A stretch of 64,000 nt of DNA from Amycolatopsis sp. NBC_01480 (lineage in GTDB: Bacteria; Actinomycetota; Actinomycetes; Mycobacteriales; Pseudonocardiaceae), in the NCBI RefSeq assembly GCF_036227205.1, contig NZ_CP109442.1, positions 6,200,001-6,264,000 of the forward strand, in the 5' to 3' direction. Position 1 is the stretch's first letter; every line of letters starts with the position of its first letter. Of this stretch, positions 40,657 through 48,928 are shown piece by piece. A program made the position numbers and the translations under genes. The notes beneath the pieces were generated by a model that searched no databases, was not told where the DNA came from, and saw only the letters and a program-made list of their open reading frames with translations.

Positions 40657-43407
40657 GTGGAGTACGGCACGCACACCCAGGCCACCTACGTCCCGTCGGA
40701 TCCGCCGCGGGACGGGGTGCTGGCGCTCTGGGGAGACGAGGTCGCGGGAGACACCGCGATCGAGCTGGTGCTGCCCTCGGGCGGGAAGTTCGCGCGCACC
40801 AAGGTTTCCGCCCGTCTGGTGCCGCTCGCGCAGGCCATCCCGCGGCTGCTCGTGGTGCCGGACGACGCCGGCCCGGCGCTCACCGCGTGGTCGGCGGCCG
40901 TCAACGCCGGGGTGAACCTGGTGGCGCGCGGGCGGCTGCGGCCCGCCGTCACGCCGGGCGGCGTCGGATCGTGGCGGGTCGGGCCGCTCGACGCCGCGGA
41001 CGAGGCGCTGTTGCGGGACCTGGCCGCCGCGCTGCCGCCGGAGGCCCACGCGCTGCCGTTGTCCGGCGTCAAGCGGATCCGCCTGCACTCGCCGGAGTCG
41101 CTGGTCCGCGCGCTCTGGGACGCGGCGGCCGACGTCCTCGTGCGCAGCCCCGCGGCCACCGTCGGGGCGGGCGGCCCGGCCTTCGCCGAGCCGGAGCCCA
41201 CCCTGATCGGCCCGGACGGCGCAGCCTGGCTCACCGAGCTGGAGACCCGCCGCCCGCACGGCGTCCAGCTGATCCTGCGCATCGAGGCGCGCGAGGGCGG
41301 CGACGAGCCGGAGTTCGCGGGGGTGCTGGCCGTTCGGTCCACTGTGGAGCCGAGCCTGGTCGTCGAGGCCGCGACGCTCTGGGACGCACCGGAAGCCGTG
41401 CTGCACCGGCTCGGCGACCAGGTCGAGACCCAGCTGCTGCTCGGGCTGCGCCGCGGCGCGCGGGCGTGGGCGCCGCTGGGCCGGGTGCTGTCCGAGCCGG
41501 CGCCCACCGAGCTGGCGCTGACCGACGACGAGGTGGTCGGCCTGCTCACCGACGGCACCCGTGAGCTGGGCGGCGCCGGCATCGAGGTGCTGTGGCCGAA
41601 GGACCTGTTCGCCGGTGAGCTGAAGGCGAAGGCGAGCGCCACCCAGGCCCCGGCGAGCGAGGGCGGCCCGGCCTTCCCGTTGAACGGCCTGCTGAAGTTC
41701 CGCTGGCGGCTGAGCCTCGGCGGGTCGGAGCTGACCGACGAGGAGGTCGCGGCGCTGGCCGAGGCCAAGCGGCCACTGGTGCGCCTGCGCGGCCAGTGGG
41801 TGAAGCTCGATCCGTTCCTGCTGGCCCGGATGCGCGCCCGCCGGTCGCGCAAGCTGACCGGCGCCGAAGCATTGGCCGCCGCGCTCACCGGCGAGCTGGA
41901 GCTGGACGGCGAGACGGTCGAGTTCGCGGCCCAGCCCGCGCTGGCCGGGCTGGTGGAACGGCTGCGCGAGCGTGAGCCCGAGCCGGTCGCGTCCCCGCCG
42001 GGGCTGACCGCGACCCTGCGCCCGTACCAGCTGGCCGGCCTCGGCTGGCTGGCCACGATGACCGGGCTCGGCCTGGGCGCCTGCCTGGCCGACGACATGG
42101 GGCTGGGCAAGACCGTGCAGCTGATCGCGCTGCACCTGCATCGCCGCCCGCTCGGCGCCGGGCCGACGCTGGTGCTTTGCCCGACGTCGCTGCTGGGCAA
42201 CTGGGAGCGCGAGTTCGCGAAGTTCGCGCCGGGCGTGCCGGTGCGGCGGTTCCACGGCGGCGGGCGGCATCTCGACGGGCTGGCGGCCGACGAGGTGGTG
42301 CTGGCCACGTACGGCGTGCTGCGCCGTGATCGCGAGTCACTGTCCGAAGTGGAGTGGGGGCTGGTCGCCGCGGACGAGGCCCAGCACGTGAAGAACCCGT
42401 TGTCCGCCACGGCGAAAGAGCTGCGGAAGGTGCCGGCGGCCGCGCGCGTGGCGTTGACCGGCACCCCGGTGGAGAACCGGCTGACCGAGCTGTGGTCCCT
42501 TGTGGACTGGACGACGCCGGGCCTGCTCGGCTCGCTGGAGCGGTTCCGCCGCACCGTCGCGCGGCCGATCGAGCGCGACCGCGATCCGGCGGCCACCGAG
42601 CGGCTGGCCACCACCGTGCGGCCGTTCCTGTTGCGGCGCCGCAAAACCGACCCGGACATTGCGCCGGAGCTGCCGCGCAAGACCGAGACCGACCGGTTCG
42701 TCCCGCTGACCGCGGAGCAGACCACCCTGTACGAGGCCGTGGTGCGGGAGAACCTGGCGCAGATCCGGGAGTCCCAGGGCGTGCAGCGGCGGGGGCAGGT
42801 GCTCAAGCTGCTCACCGAGCTGAAGCAGATCTGCAATCACCCGGCGCAGTTCCTCAAGGAGAGCGGCGGCGTGCTGACCGGGCGCTCGGGCAAGCTCGCC
42901 GCGTTCGAGGAGCTGCTCGAGGTGATCCTCGACGAGGGCGACAGCGTGCTGGTGTTCAGCCAGTACGTGCAGCTCTGCCGCCTGCTCGAACGGCGGCTGG
43001 CCGAGCGTGGGCTGCCGACGGAGCTGTTGTCCGGCGAGGTCGGGCCGAAGCGGCGCGACGAGATGGTGGCGCGGTTCCAGGCCGGCGAGGTGCCGGTGTT
43101 TCTGTTGTCGCTCAAGGCGGGCGGCGTCGGGCTCAACCTGACGCGGGCCACGCACGTGATCCACTACGACCGCTGGTGGAACCCGGCCGTCGAGGACCAG
43201 GCGACCGACCGCGCGTACCGGATCGGCCAGGACCGGCCCGTGCAGGTCCACCGGCTGATCGCCGAGGGCACGCTGGAGGAGCGGATCGCCGCCGTGCTGG
43301 AGACCAAGCGCGGGCTGGCCGACGCCGTGGTCGGAGCGGGAGAGGACTGGATCACCGAGCTGTCGGACGACCAGATCGCCGACCTCGTCCGGCTCGGGGC
43401 CGGCTGA
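40657..43407 (+). CDS. SNF2-family DEAD/DEAH helicase
   Basis: Large ATP-dependent DNA translocase (about 916 residues). The N-terminal half carries the bacterial SNF2 accessory region. The motor begins near LTATLRPYQLAGLGWLATM with motif I DDMGLGKTVQ, motif Ia LVLCPTSLLGNWEREF, motif II DEAQ (AADEAQHVKN), motif III ALTGTPVENRL and motifs V-VI SLKAGGVGLNLT...HYDRWWNP and DRAYRIGQ. Such proteins remodel DNA-protein complexes, perhaps in transcription or repair. The start is uncertain: GTG 40657 is chosen; TTG 40618 or GTG 40648 are possible. It overlaps the SWIM gene by one base (TGATG). Confidence 0.93.
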   Translation: MEYGTHTQATYVPSDPPRDGVLALWGDEVAGDTAIELVLPSGGKFARTKVSARLVPLAQAIPRLLVVPDDAGPALTAWSAAVNAGVNLVARGRLRPAVTPGGVGSWRVGPLDAADEALLRDLAAALPPEAHALPLSGVKRIRLHSPESLVRALWDAAADVLVRSPAATVGAGGPAFAEPEPTLIGPDGAAWLTELETRRPHGVQLILRIEAREGGDEPEFAGVLAVRSTVEPSLVVEAATLWDAPEAVLHRLGDQVETQLLLGLRRGARAWAPLGRVLSEPAPTELALTDDEVVGLLTDGTRELGGAGIEVLWPKDLFAGELKAKASATQAPASEGGPAFPLNGLLKFRWRLSLGGSELTDEEVAALAEAKRPLVRLRGQWVKLDPFLLARMRARRSRKLTGAEALAAALTGELELDGETVEFAAQPALAGLVERLREREPEPVASPPGLTATLRPYQLAGLGWLATMTGLGLGACLADDMGLGKTVQLIALHLHRRPLGAGPTLVLCPTSLLGNWEREFAKFAPGVPVRRFHGGGRHLDGLAADEVVLATYGVLRRDRESLSEVEWGLVAADEAQHVKNPLSATAKELRKVPAAARVALTGTPVENRLTELWSLVDWTTPGLLGSLERFRRTVARPIERDRDPAATERLATTVRPFLLRRRKTDPDIAPELPRKTETDRFVPLTAEQTTLYEAVVRENLAQIRESQGVQRRGQVLKLLTELKQICNHPAQFLKESGGVLTGRSGKLAAFEELLEVILDEGDSVLVFSQYVQLCRLLERRLAERGLPTELLSGEVGPKRRDEMVARFQAGEVPVFLLSLKAGGVGLNLTRATHVIHYDRWWNPAVEDQATDRAYRIGQDRPVQVHRLIAEGTLEERIAAVLETKRGLADAVVGAGEDWITELSDDQIADLVRLGAG

Positions 43408-44591
43408 TGCCGCCGCGGCGGACGTTCGGCAACACCTGGTGGGGCCGGGCCTGGGTGGAGGCGCTGGAGCACCGCGCGAGTCTCGACCCGAACCGCCTGC
43501 CGCGCGGCCGCACGTACGCGCGGAAGGACACAGTCAGCGGGCTGAGCATCGGTGCGGGGGAGGTGACGGCGCGGGTGCGGGGGAGCCTTCCGCAGCCGTA
43601 CCGGGTGAAGATCCGGATGCGCGAGTTCACGCCGCAGGCGTGGGAGACGCTGCTGGACGTCGCCGGCCGCCGCCTCGGCCACACCGCGGCGCTGCTCGAC
43701 GGCGAGCTGCCCGAGGAGCTGGCCGCCCAGTCCCGCGAGGCGGGCGCCGACCTCCTGCCCGGCCCCGGCGACCTGCGGCCGCGCTGCTCGTGCCCGGACC
43801 CGGCGAACCCGTGCAAGCACGTCGCCGCCGTCTACTACCTGGTAGCCGACGAGGTGGACGCCGACCCGTTTGTGCTGTTCAAGCTCCGCGGCCGCCCCCG
43901 CGACGAGGTATTGGCCGACCTGCGCGCCCGCCGGGCCCCGTCCGCGCGCGCCGGGTCCGGGTCCGTGCGCCCGCCCGACCCGGGCCTGACCCCGCGCCGC
44001 GCCTACTCCCGCCGCGTCACCGCCCCGCCCGCACTGCCGCCGGTGCCCGCCGAACCGGGCCCGCCCGCCGTCCTGGACCTCGACCCGCCCCCGAGCACGG
44101 GCTGGACGACCGGCGCGCTGGGCACCTTGGCCGCCGACGCCGCGTCACTGGCCCGCGAACTGCTGGCCGGCACCGGCGCCGTGGACTTGACTTTCGAGGA
44201 AGACCTGGCCCGCCGCGCCGCCCGCCCAGCCGCCCGCCCAGCCGCCGACGTGCCGGCACTGGCCTCCGCGGCCGGCGTCTCGGTAAGTGACTTGGCCGCA
44301 TGGGCCCACGCCTGGCGCGAAGCGGGCCGCCCCGGCCTGTCCGCCCTGCGCGACACCTGGACCCCAGCCGCGGCCGCCCTCGCCGCCGCCCGCGCCGACC
44401 TGGCCGAGGCGGGCCAGCCGGACCCGGTGAAGACCTGGCGCAACCGCGTGACGCAAGGCTCCCTGCAACTCCGCTACGGCCGCGATCACCGCTGGTACCG
44501 ATTCCTCCGCACCGGCCCGTCCTGGTCCTTGGACGGCCCACCCGCCGCCCGGCCGTTGGACTTGGCCTACCCGCCGGGCGAGCCGGAATGA
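43407..44591 (+). CDS. SWIM zinc-finger protein, partner of the SNF2 helicase
   Basis: 394 residues. The SWIM zinc finger (C-x-C-x(n)-C-x-H) is seen in PRCSCPDPANPCKHVAAVYY at about residues 126-145. The N-terminal FGNTWWGRAWVEALEHRA and PRGRTYARKDTVSGLSIGAG are typical of the actinobacterial SWIM family. The C-terminal 200 residues are Ala/Pro/Arg-rich. SWIM-SNF2 pairs recur in bacterial genomes; the SWIM protein is presumed to bind DNA or protein for the motor. ATG 43407 overlaps the SNF2 stop by one base. Confidence 0.9.
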   Translation: MPPRRTFGNTWWGRAWVEALEHRASLDPNRLPRGRTYARKDTVSGLSIGAGEVTARVRGSLPQPYRVKIRMREFTPQAWETLLDVAGRRLGHTAALLDGELPEELAAQSREAGADLLPGPGDLRPRCSCPDPANPCKHVAAVYYLVADEVDADPFVLFKLRGRPRDEVLADLRARRAPSARAGSGSVRPPDPGLTPRRAYSRRVTAPPALPPVPAEPGPPAVLDLDPPPSTGWTTGALGTLAADAASLARELLAGTGAVDLTFEEDLARRAARPAARPAADVPALASAAGVSVSDLAAWAHAWREAGRPGLSALRDTWTPAAAALAAARADLAEAGQPDPVKTWRNRVTQGSLQLRYGRDHRWYRFLRTGPSWSLDGPPAARPLDLAYPPGEPE

Positions 44592-44741
44592 AGCTGCCTT
44601 GGCCACTGCAGATCGAAGCGCCGCCGCACCCCGCTCCGGCTCGGCACCCGTCGAGCCCGGCGCTCGCCGGGTGAGTCGCCGTGGCACCGCGGATCGGAGC
44701 GCGCGTCCCCGATCCTCGCGGGGCAAAGCGCGGCGCCGCGG

Positions 44742-45452
44742 TCAGTTTCCCGGATTGCCCCGCAGCTCCACGCAACACTCGCCAGGCCCAGGCGGCACCA
44801 ACACCGCCTCGACGTTCGGCACATGCAGACCAGTCACGATCCCGGTCAGAAAGGCCTGTGTCACCCCGCAAACGAGGTCCGGCGCCTTCGCCGCCAGCGG
44901 GTGGAACGGGCAGTTGCGCAAGCGCACACGGGTCGGCGACTCGCGGCTGGGTTCGAAGCCGTGGCGGGACAGGACGGTTTCGGTGAGGGTGAGGCCGCGT
45001 TCGGTGCTCAGGCGGCCCGGGCGGGAGCCGGTGCGTTCGGCGGTGCCGAGGTCCTCGCCCTGGGTGGCGGCGACGCGCACCGTGGCCTGCCGGGCGGTTT
45101 CGCCTTCGCGTTCGGTGACGACGGCGTCGAGGAGGATGTCGGCGAGCAGGGCGGGGCGGCGGGGCGGGATGGTGACCGTGAAGTCGGTGCCGGCCAGCTC
45201 GTAGACCTTCGGCGTGCGGCCGACCCGGCGGACGCCGCCGACCGCCTCGTAGCGGGCGCGCAGCAGGCCGGCGGCCACCAGCTTGTCCAGGTGGAACGCG
45301 GCGAGCTTGCGGGAGATGCCGACCGACGCGGCGGCCTCGTCGCGCGTGACGGGGCGCCGCGCGGAGCGGATGAAGCCGTACATGCCGCGGCGCAGGTCTT
45401 CTTCCAGCGCCGCCACGGCCTTGATCGCCGGGACGGCGGGCTCAGTCGTCAC
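44742..45452 (-). CDS. winged-helix regulator with SufR-like Fe-S cysteines
   Basis: 236-residue DeoR/ArsR-like regulator. The N-terminal winged helix includes RRPVTRDEAAASVGISRKLA, AFHLDKLVAAGLLRARYE and VGRTPKVYEL. The C-terminus has CPFHPLAAKAPDLVCGVTQA and a terminal PGECCVEL: two Cys separated by 13 residues and a Cys pair 30 further on, as in SufR-type Fe-S sensing repressors. The effector is unproven. GTG 45452 is preferred to the upstream open frame because GGAGGG lies beside it. It is divergent from folE across 129 nt. Confidence 0.82.
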   Translation of the reverse strand: MTTEPAVPAIKAVAALEEDLRRGMYGFIRSARRPVTRDEAAASVGISRKLAAFHLDKLVAAGLLRARYEAVGGVRRVGRTPKVYELAGTDFTVTIPPRRPALLADILLDAVVTEREGETARQATVRVAATQGEDLGTAERTGSRPGRLSTERGLTLTETVLSRHGFEPSRESPTRVRLRNCPFHPLAAKAPDLVCGVTQAFLTGIVTGLHVPNVEAVLVPPGPGECCVELRGNPGN

Positions 45453-45508
45453 CCCTCCACGATAACGCCCAACAACATGTCCACAAGTGGCCGCTCCCAC
45501 ATCTGAGC

Positions 45509-45523
45509 TGGTCATCTTGACCA
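45509..45523. promoter_or_regulatory. palindrome in the folE/regulator divergent region
   Basis: TGGTCA-tct-TGACCA is a perfect 6-bp inverted repeat. Its right half overlaps a TTGACC that could be a -35 box for folE. A natural operator for the adjacent SufR-like regulator. Confidence 0.5.
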
Positions 45524-45581
45524 CGTCACCGAATAAGACCAAGATTCATGTGCGAAAGACCGAGGGAATCGAGGACCATCC

Positions 45582-46181
45582 ATGCGCTCCGGCTCCGCTC
45601 TCCACGTGGTCCACGAACCCGATCACGGCATCGACCTCGACGCCGCCGAGCGCGCGGCGGGCGACTTCCTGCGGGCGCTCGGCGTCAGCCTCGAGTCGGA
45701 GAGCCTGCGGGGCACGCCCGAGCGCATGGCCCGCGCGTACGCGGAGATGTTCACCCCGCGCCCGTTCGACCTCACCACCTTCCCCAACGACGAGGGGTAC
45801 GACGAGCTGGTGCTGGCCAGGGACATCCCGGTGCGGTCGGTGTGCGAGCACCACCTGCTGCCGTTCACCGGCGTCGCGCACGTGGGCTACCTGCCGGGCG
45901 AGCGGATCCTCGGCCTTTCGAAGCTGGCGCGCGTGGTCGAGCACTTCGCCTGCCGGCCGCAGGTGCAGGAACGGCTGACCAAGCAGGTCGCCGGCTGGCT
46001 TTCGGACCAGCTCGGCCCGAAGGGCGTCGGCGTGGTGATCGAGGCCGAGCATTCGTGCATGACCCTGCGCGGCGTCCAGGCCATTGGGTCCAGCACCGTC
46101 ACCTCGGCGCTGCTGGGCACACTGCGGGAGGACGCGCGCTCCCGTTCGGAATTCTTCGCGCTTACCGGCGTCAACAAGTAA
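45582..46181 (+). CDS. folE: GTP cyclohydrolase I
   Basis: Converts GTP to 7,8-dihydroneopterin triphosphate, the first step of folate and pterin synthesis. The 199-residue product has RGTPERMARAYAEMF, the zinc and active-site block VCEHHLLPFTGVAHVGYLPG, LGLSKLARVVEHFACRPQVQ, and EAEHSCMTLRGVQAIGSSTV, ending LTGVNK. All metal-binding Cys/His are present. GAGGA precedes ATG 45582. It is a single gene, divergent from the SufR-like regulator; usual folate neighbours are absent. Confidence 0.97.
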   Translation: MRSGSALHVVHEPDHGIDLDAAERAAGDFLRALGVSLESESLRGTPERMARAYAEMFTPRPFDLTTFPNDEGYDELVLARDIPVRSVCEHHLLPFTGVAHVGYLPGERILGLSKLARVVEHFACRPQVQERLTKQVAGWLSDQLGPKGVGVVIEAEHSCMTLRGVQAIGSSTVTSALLGTLREDARSRSEFFALTGVNK

Positions 46182-46185
46182 CGCG

Positions 46186-47460
46186 CTACTCGCCGGCGGC
46201 GGCCCACGCCCGATAGGTGTGGTCCAAGAACCGCTCCACCCCGCGGACCACGTGGGCGCTGCGGATCGAGGGGAACACGTCGAACGCGTGCTGCGCGCCG
46301 GCCAGCTCGGCGTACGCCACCGGCTGCTGGGACTTCGAGCGCAGGCGGTCGACGAACTCGCGCGCCTCCTGCACCGGCACCAGCGAATCGTGCTTGCCGT
46401 GGATCACGAAAAACGGCGGGGCCTCCTCGGACACCCGGTCCAGCGGCGAGGCGGCGATGTAGTCGTCGAGGTAGTTCACCGGGTCGCGGTCGGCCGCGAA
46501 GACCCGGCCCGCGAGCAGGCTTTCCAGCCGGTACTTGCTTTCCTCCGCGCCGCTGGTGGCGGCGATGTCGTACACGCCGTAGTGCGGCACACACGCCTGC
46601 ACACTCGTGTCCGCTTCGGTGAAGCCCGGCTGCAGTGCGGGGTCGTTCTGGCTCAGCGCGAGCAGCGCCGCGAGGTGCCCGCCGGCCGAACCGCCGGTCA
46701 CGGCGACGAAATTCGGATCCCCGCCGTAGGACGCGATGTTCTCCCGGATCCAGGCCAGCGACCGTTTCGCCGCGACGATGTGGGCCGGCCACCGGCTCGC
46801 CGGCGCCAGCGGGTAGTTGATCGCCACGCACACCCAGCCGCGGCGCGCGAGGTGGCGCATCAGGGGCTGGCCCTGCTCGTCCTTGTTGCCGATCGTCCAC
46901 GCGCCGCCGTGCACCTGGAGCAGCACGGGCGCGCCGGTCACCGGCTCGCGCGGGCGGAAGACGTCCAGCAGGAAGCGTTTGCCACCCGGTGCATACGGGA
47001 TGTTCCGCTCGCGCACGACCTCCGGGTCACGGCCGCGGAACGGCAGCGCCAGCTGCCCCCACGGCGTCGCGAGGTCGCGCGGGCTCGGCGGGTGCTCCAG
47101 CCGTGAGCTGTAGTCCGGGCCGAGCGCCTCGGTCAACGCCATCTCGACCTCGCCGCGGGCCTTCTGCGCGGTGACGATCAGCCGGCCGAGCCCGGCGGCG
47201 GAAAGCGCGGCGAGCGCCAGCCCGGCGCGGTCGCCCCGCGTGCGCAGGCCGCGGCGGGCGAGGTGCTGCGCGGTGTCGGCGAGGGTGAGCCCGAGCAGGT
47301 GCGGCGCCAGCTCGTCGGTCAGCCACGCGCCGAAGAACACCGGGATCGAGGTGGAACGGCGGCGCGGCGGGCGCAGCGCCAGCGCGGTGAGGCCGAGCTG
47401 CATCGCCCGGCGGGTCACGAAGTTCGGCTTCACCACACCGATGCTACCGCCGCGATCCAC
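46186..47460 (-). CDS. alpha/beta hydrolase, LipQ-like carboxylesterase
   Basis: 424-residue HSL/LipQ-type esterase. The oxyanion-hole motif VLLQVHGGAW, nucleophile GGSAGGHLAA and a C-terminal His (AGAQHAFDVFPS) with Asp (HGKHDSLV) form the catalytic set. In M. tuberculosis the LipQ gene (Rv2485c) adjoins a WS/DGAT gene (Rv2484c); here the neighbour 32 nt away, divergent, is a WS/DGAT. The pairing supports a role in acyl-ester turnover. The start is one of GTG 47460, 47436 or 47433; the first is given. The natural substrate is unknown. Confidence 0.88.
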   Translation of the reverse strand: MDRGGSIGVVKPNFVTRRAMQLGLTALALRPPRRRSTSIPVFFGAWLTDELAPHLLGLTLADTAQHLARRGLRTRGDRAGLALAALSAAGLGRLIVTAQKARGEVEMALTEALGPDYSSRLEHPPSPRDLATPWGQLALPFRGRDPEVVRERNIPYAPGGKRFLLDVFRPREPVTGAPVLLQVHGGAWTIGNKDEQGQPLMRHLARRGWVCVAINYPLAPASRWPAHIVAAKRSLAWIRENIASYGGDPNFVAVTGGSAGGHLAALLALSQNDPALQPGFTEADTSVQACVPHYGVYDIAATSGAEESKYRLESLLAGRVFAADRDPVNYLDDYIAASPLDRVSEEAPPFFVIHGKHDSLVPVQEAREFVDRLRSKSQQPVAYAELAGAQHAFDVFPSIRSAHVVRGVERFLDHTYRAWAAAGE

Positions 47461-47491
47461 CCCCGGACGCGTTCTGGCTTACCCTGGCGAC

Positions 47492-48889
47492 ATGCAGAGA
47501 TTGAGCGGGCTGGACGCGAGTTTCCTCTACCTGGAGACGCCTTCGCAGGTCCTGCACGTCTGCGGCCTGCTCGTCCTGGACGGCTCCACGATCCCCGGCG
47601 GCTACTCGTTCGAGGAGGTCAAGCGGCGGCTGGCCGAGCGCGTCGCGCTGATCCCGGCATTCCGCCGCAAACTCCACAATCCACTCTGGAACCTGAGCCA
47701 TCCGGTGTGGGTCGAGGACGAGGATTTCGACCTCGACAACCACGTGCACCGCATCGGCGTCCCGTCGCCGGGGGACGATCGCGAGCTGGCCGAGCTGTGC
47801 GCGCACATCGCGGGCCAGCGACTGGATCGCGCGTACCCGCTGTGGCAGCTCTACGTGATCGAAGGCCTGTCGAACGGCCAGGTCGCGGTGCTGCTCAAGA
47901 TGCACCACGCCAGTGTGGACGGCGTCGGCGGCGCGAGCCTGATCACCTACCTGGCCGGGCTGGAGCCCGACGCGCCGCTGCCCGAGGTCCCGCGCGAGGA
48001 GCAGAACAGCGGCCTGCCCACCCGTGTCGACCTGGTGCGCGAGAGCGTGGAGTCGGTGATCCGGCGCCCGTTCGAAATGGTGCGGCTGCTGCCCGAGCTG
48101 GTGGAGCTGGTGCCGCGCTGGGTCGGGAAAGCGTTGCGCGGCAAGGGAATGCCCGTTCCGTTCACCGCGCCCCGGACCTCGCTCAACGGCACCATCACCG
48201 GCCACCGCTCGGTCGCGTTCGCGCAGGTCGAGCTGAAAGACGTCAAGCAGGTGAAAAACGCGTTCGGCGTCACGGTGAACGACGTGGTGCTGGCGCTCGT
48301 TTCCGGCGCGCTGCGGCAGTTCCTGCTCGGCCGCGGCGAACTGCCGGAGGACCCGCTGGTGGCGACCGTCCCGGTGTCGGTGCACGAGCGCACCGAGCGG
48401 GACCACGGCAGCAACAAGGTGTCCGCGTTCTTCGCCTCGCTGCCCACGCACCTGGGCGACCCGGCGGCGCGGGTGTTCTTCCTGGCCGAGGCGAACCGGC
48501 TGTCCAAGGACCACCACTACGACATCGACGCCGACATGCTCGCCGACTGGGCCCAGTTCTCCCCGGCGACGGCGTTCGGCCTCGGCGTGCGCGCCTACTC
48601 GTCGCTGCGGCTGGCGGAGCGCCATCCGGTGGTGCACAACCTGATCATCTCCAACGTGCCCGGCCCGCCGGTGCCGCTGTACCTGCTCGGCGCGCGCGTC
48701 ACCGGCCTGTACCCGCTCGGCCCGGTCTTCCACGGCGCCGGCCTGAACATCACGGTCCTGTCCAACGACGGCAAGATCGGCGTCGGCCTGATCGGCGCCA
48801 AGGAACTCGTGAAAGACCTGTGGCCGCTGGCCGAAGCCCTGCCGGAGGCGTTGGACGAGCTGCTCAAGGCGGCGCCGCAAAGCTCGTGA
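47492..48889 (+). CDS. wax ester synthase/diacylglycerol acyltransferase
   Basis: 465-residue WS/DGAT family enzyme, making triacylglycerol or wax esters from acyl-CoA for storage. The catalytic HHxxxDG motif is HHASVDG (about residue 138). Flanking family features are MQRLSGLDASFLYLETPSQV at the start, then FGVTVNDVVLALVSGALRQF, LIISNVPGPPVPLYLLGARV and TVLSNDGKIGVGLIGAKEL. Length and architecture are normal. ATG 47492 is chosen over upstream open frame because it begins the family N-terminus. Its stop codon lies inside a 22-bp palindrome shared with the next, convergent gene. Confidence 0.95.
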   Translation: MQRLSGLDASFLYLETPSQVLHVCGLLVLDGSTIPGGYSFEEVKRRLAERVALIPAFRRKLHNPLWNLSHPVWVEDEDFDLDNHVHRIGVPSPGDDRELAELCAHIAGQRLDRAYPLWQLYVIEGLSNGQVAVLLKMHHASVDGVGGASLITYLAGLEPDAPLPEVPREEQNSGLPTRVDLVRESVESVIRRPFEMVRLLPELVELVPRWVGKALRGKGMPVPFTAPRTSLNGTITGHRSVAFAQVELKDVKQVKNAFGVTVNDVVLALVSGALRQFLLGRGELPEDPLVATVPVSVHERTERDHGSNKVSAFFASLPTHLGDPAARVFFLAEANRLSKDHHYDIDADMLADWAQFSPATAFGLGVRAYSSLRLAERHPVVHNLIISNVPGPPVPLYLLGARVTGLYPLGPVFHGAGLNITVLSNDGKIGVGLIGAKELVKDLWPLAEALPEALDELLKAAPQSS

Positions 48890-48928
48890 GTGTTTATGAC
48901 GGTTAGAACCGTCATAAACACTCACGAG
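48883..48928. terminator. perfect 22-bp palindrome shared by two convergent genes
   Basis: Arms 48883-48904 and 48907-48928 are exact complements with AG between, giving a stem of 20 or more base pairs. It is markedly AT-richer than its surroundings. The left arm contains the WS/DGAT stop, and the right arm encodes the end of the leftward hydrolase, whose stop is at 48912-48914. It surely forms a strong bidirectional terminator, and may be a mobile or dispersed repeat element. Confidence 0.85.

Noticed and set aside
39466..42270. Leftward open frame of about 934 codons across fadE34 and the SNF2 gene
   Set aside because: Composition is that of an antisense shadow, and it crosses the junction of two well-supported rightward genes.
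42354..43406. SWIM gene starting far upstream inside the SNF2 gene
   Set aside because: The upstream part is an out-of-frame shadow of the SNF2 gene; MPPRRTFGNTWWG at 43407 is the family start.
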